This document shows positions 61,294 to 64,000 of a stretch of 64,000 nt of DNA, in pieces (within the stretch, counting starts at the first letter, position 1; each line of letters begins with the position of its first letter). Under the pieces are notes generated by a model. That model was given only the letters and a program-made list of their open reading frames with translations, was not told the DNA's origin and did no database searches. The stretch is from Pycnococcus provasolii. Taxonomy: Eukaryota; Chlorophyta; Pseudoscourfieldiophyceae; Pseudoscourfieldiales; Pycnococcaceae. The stretch covers positions 434,001-498,000 of the forward strand of contig OW568890.1 in NCBI GenBank assembly GCA_938743325.2, read 5' to 3'. The position numbers and the translations under genes were made by a program.

Positions 61294-64000
61294 ATGGCTG
61301 CTGCTGGTGGTGGTGGTGGTGGTGGTGGTGTGCGCCATGATCGTCGGACTCGGGCCGTCACTGGTGCCTCCACTGGTGCTGGTGCTGCCACTGGTGCCTC
61401 CACTGCTGGTGCCTCCACTGCTGCTGGTGGTCCTTCTACTGCATTCATTCCGTCGTCATCAGCCTCACCATCATGGGCACCATCATCATTATCACTGTTC
61501 CCATGCGTGGGTCACATCTCGCGTGTGATTCTGCAAGACTTCATGTGCCACGCTCACTTGGCGTGCTCACTGGACGCGTCAACATCCAACGTCATCACAG
61601 GCGTGAACGGCTCGGGGAAATCTGCCATCATCGCGGGTATCGTCGCCGCGCTCGCCGTGTCAGGGGCAGGGTCGGGGGCAGCAGGAAGAGCAGGAAAAGC
61701 AAATAAAAAACGTAACCTCATCAGAGACGTCGGCGCGTCTGGATCGGCGAGCGCATCCGCCACCGTCTGGATTCACAACGCGCCAGAACAAGACGCGTAC
61801 ATGCACGAAACGTACGGGCCTTTCATTGGCGTATGCCGCACGCTAGGACACGGCGCGGGCGTAAAACTTCTCGCGCACGACGGAAAAGTCGTCTCGACGC
61901 GCGTCGCAGACTTGCGCGAAGTCCTCGACTTCCTCAACGTCGACGTCGCGAACCCGAGCGTCGCACTCACGCAGGATGGAAGTCGCGCGTTCCTGACCAC
62001 AAGCACGCCGGCGCAGAAATTCGACTTCTTCCTGCGCGCGACGCTACTTGACAAGGTGATTGACGCACTCAAGCTCATCGAAGTACACGGACAGGCCATC
62101 GAGGAGTGTCTCGCAACGCGGCACGCAGACATGCTCAAGCTTGAAAGCGAACGTCAGGAGGCTATCACCGCATTATCCAACTTGGATATGGTCACAGACC
62201 TCTACGAGCAGGAGCGCGACATCGAACGACTTCTCGTGTGGGCGAACGTCTACGCTTCCGAGGATGCGCACGCGGCGAGCTCTTCAACAGCCGAAACGGC
62301 GAGAAAGAAAATTGCGGCGCTGAAAAGCACGCGCAGTGCCGTGGAGCAGTCTGTGGACCTTGCAAGAAGCGAGGCTGAAGATACGTTTCAAGACGCCGCC
62401 AAGGCGAGGGAGGTGGAGATGAGCGCAAATGAGGCACGCAGACATGCCGCCGCGAAAGAGGCGCGCGCACGTGCCGCGGCGGACGTGGCCCGCGAAGCAT
62501 TGCAAGAGGGTGCACGTCGCTGTGCAGCCGCACACGCATCCGCAACTGCCGCCGCGGCAGCCGCCGTAACCGCCAGCGCGAGTGCGACGGCGGCGTCTCG
62601 TAGCATCGACGAGAAGGTGCAAGTGAAGAGAAACGACCTTGAGCAGGCTACCGCTATTCTGCGGGACGCCATCGCAGCGAAGCAGAAGAACGAGGCTTGC
62701 GTGCTTCGCGACATTGCATCGGTGCCAGCCGCCACCTCTGCAGCCGCCGCAGCTGGACAGCGACTCGCGCAGTTTCGTGCGCGTCTTAGCAGCAAGCCTC
62801 CGATGCGAGGATTTCATCGAACGCCCGTCGGGCCGATTGGCGCGTACATCAGTGTCACCGACCCGGTGTGGGCAGCCGCGAGTATGGCATGCATCGGCCG
62901 TGGCTTCCTCTCAAGCTACGTCGTGCACGATAATCACGATCGAGCGCGCCTGCTTGCGCACCTCGCTGGGACGTCGTCGTCGGCAATGCCTCCCACGATT
63001 CTTGTTGCGCGCTTTGATCATGTCAAGCCGCACGCGATTACGAAGCCGTGGAAGGGCACAATCACAGTCAACAGCGTGGTAGAAATCGCTGGTGAGCATT
63101 CCACTCTTCTGCGTAATCTTCTCATCGACCATTGCCGCATCGAGCGCATCGCTCTGTTTCGCACGTTTGATGAGGGGAAGGCTGTCGTATTTAGAAGATC
63201 CAAATCTGCGGCTGCTGGGCCGGACGAGGCGTACCTCGCCGACGGGACGAGACTTCTGCTACGTGGAAAGACGGAGACGGTTATAATGTCAGGTCGAACG
63301 GGCAGTGTACCAACTGCACAGTCTCGAAAAATGTCCCCCGCCGGCTCTGCAGCAAAGACTCCAAATGCAGCGTTAAAGCAGTTGGAGGAAGAGCATGAAC
63401 TCGCGCTTGCAGACGCAGCGGCTGCCGAGGTGTCGCTGAAGCAGTCAACACAAGCGCTGGAGCGCGAAAAGAAGCGCGTTGCTGCAGCCCACGAGAATCG
63501 CACGCGCGTGCGAAGACAGCTTGACGTGCTTGAGGTGGAGCGCAATGAGCGTGACCGTGTGCTTGCATTGGACGAGGCACTTCGACGTGAGCAGGAGCAT
63601 GCGCCGAGCGACGAAGAGGAAGGACTGTGTGTCTCCGACGCGACGAGACGACGCCACCAGCTGTGCGATGATCGGGATCGCGAACTTCAGGCTGCACAAA
63701 AGTCTCTGCAAGATGCCGATGAAGCCGTCGTGAATGCACAGAGACATCTTAAGGATGCGAAGCGACGCGCGGAAGAGTGCGAGCAGGAAATTGAAGAGAG
63801 CATGTTGGAATTGGCTGCGGCAGATGCTGAGTTGGCGAACACGGAGGCGGTGTACGCGGCAGCCTCATCTGTGCTATCGGACCTTGCGAAAGCGAAGGAG
63901 AAGGCTCTCAGGCAGGCTAAGAGCCTTGCCGGCACTTCGAAGACAGCTACACGCGCAGAATTGCACATTGGCACGAATGCGTCCGCCGAGACTCGTGCCG
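61294..64000 (+). CDS. SMC6: SMC6 (structural maintenance of chromosomes 6), N-terminal part, cut by the window end
   Basis: The SMC5/6 complex subunit acting in DNA repair and chromosome segregation in the nucleus. At least 902 residues are present. The start at 61294 is the first ATG after an in-frame stop. A Gly/Ala/Ser-rich leader of about 70 residues precedes the ATPase head (ILQDFMCHAHLACSL, then Walker A GVNGSGKSAI at about residue 104). A first coiled coil (about 260-500) is rich in Ala and Glu. The hinge follows (PVGPIGAYISVTDPVWAAAS, GRGFLSSYVVHDNHDRARLL; about 510-570), then the second coiled coil. The SMC6-type FMCH word after the first strand separates it from SMC5. The C-terminal head with Walker B lies beyond the window. 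Confidence 0.9.
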   Translation, partial: MAAAGGGGGGGGVRHDRRTRAVTGASTGAGAATGASTAGASTAAGGPSTAFIPSSSASPSWAPSSLSLFPCVGHISRVILQDFMCHAHLACSLDASTSNVITGVNGSGKSAIIAGIVAALAVSGAGSGAAGRAGKANKKRNLIRDVGASGSASASATVWIHNAPEQDAYMHETYGPFIGVCRTLGHGAGVKLLAHDGKVVSTRVADLREVLDFLNVDVANPSVALTQDGSRAFLTTSTPAQKFDFFLRATLLDKVIDALKLIEVHGQAIEECLATRHADMLKLESERQEAITALSNLDMVTDLYEQERDIERLLVWANVYASEDAHAASSSTAETARKKIAALKSTRSAVEQSVDLARSEAEDTFQDAAKAREVEMSANEARRHAAAKEARARAAADVAREALQEGARRCAAAHASATAAAAAAVTASASATAASRSIDEKVQVKRNDLEQATAILRDAIAAKQKNEACVLRDIASVPAATSAAAAAGQRLAQFRARLSSKPPMRGFHRTPVGPIGAYISVTDPVWAAASMACIGRGFLSSYVVHDNHDRARLLAHLAGTSSSAMPPTILVARFDHVKPHAITKPWKGTITVNSVVEIAGEHSTLLRNLLIDHCRIERIALFRTFDEGKAVVFRRSKSAAAGPDEAYLADGTRLLLRGKTETVIMSGRTGSVPTAQSRKMSPAGSAAKTPNAALKQLEEEHELALADAAAAEVSLKQSTQALEREKKRVAAAHENRTRVRRQLDVLEVERNERDRVLALDEALRREQEHAPSDEEEGLCVSDATRRRHQLCDDRDRELQAAQKSLQDADEAVVNAQRHLKDAKRRAEECEQEIEESMLELAAADAELANTEAVYAAASSVLSDLAKAKEKALRQAKSLAGTSKTATRAELHIGTNASAETRA

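Noticed and set aside
60897-61448. Pro/Ala/Val-rich minus-strand frame upstream of SMC6
   Set aside because: It overlaps the SMC6 leader, whose Gly/Ala/Ser codons produce it in antisense.

Overview
This window looks like nuclear DNA of a small, gene-dense green alga, perhaps a prasinophyte-type chlorophyte. It encodes eukaryotic core machinery: eIF2 gamma, PHF5A, SRP68, SLX9, SMC6 and a POT1-like telomere protein. It also has ciliary genes (a TTLL3-type tubulin glycylase, DRC9, a polycystin channel) and volvocine-style Ser-Pro4 hydroxyproline-rich stretches. About 20 genes sit in 64 kb. I found only one intron with good support, inside the polycystin gene. The lineage is inferred from gene content, not from a marker gene.

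Layout. 1-8.3 kb: eIF2 gamma, a copia-type retroelement fossil, then POT1 and PHF5A in convergent orientation. 8.8-13.8 kb: a giant secreted Cys-rich protein on the minus strand. 14-20.3 kb: an accessory block with two nearly identical ankyrin genes as 2.1-kb direct duplicates. Between them lie a 201-bp GC-rich minisatellite, a 55-bp repeat and an inverted repeat that brackets the first copy. 20.5-23.2 kb: SRP68 and a plastid-type Rossmann protein, convergent. 24.2-34.9 kb: a very large polycystin gene (about 3500 aa), followed by a cupin-DUF952 gene. 35.9-36.7 kb: a 45-bp minisatellite. 37-41.5 kb: TTLL3-type glycylase and a nuclear-looking protein. 41.5-43.7 kb: non-genic, with a 42-bp perfect inverted repeat. 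43.8-46.8 kb: an eight-IQ protein and DRC9, convergent. 46.8-48.7 kb: telomere-like arrays, a second perfect inverted repeat and SLX9. 48.7-51.5 kb: a three-domain fusion protein and a non-histone protein whose N-terminus copies the histone H3 tail. 52.5-58.7 kb: four less characterised genes. 58.7-61.3 kb: non-genic, with a probable LINE 3' end. 61.3-64 kb: SMC6, cut by the window edge.

Two themes run through the window. Genes tend to lie in tail-to-tail pairs 38-126 bp apart, while the longer 5' spacers carry short TTAGGG/CCCTAA tracts. Several genes serve cilia (PKD2-like, TTLL3-like, DRC9, perhaps the IQ and LRR proteins), which points to a motile or once-motile cell. The most unusual items are the H3-tail mimic, the hydroxyproline-rich extracellular insertion in the polycystin, the ankyrin plus GIY-YIG-like duplicated genes, and the paired fold-back structures with telomere-like loops.
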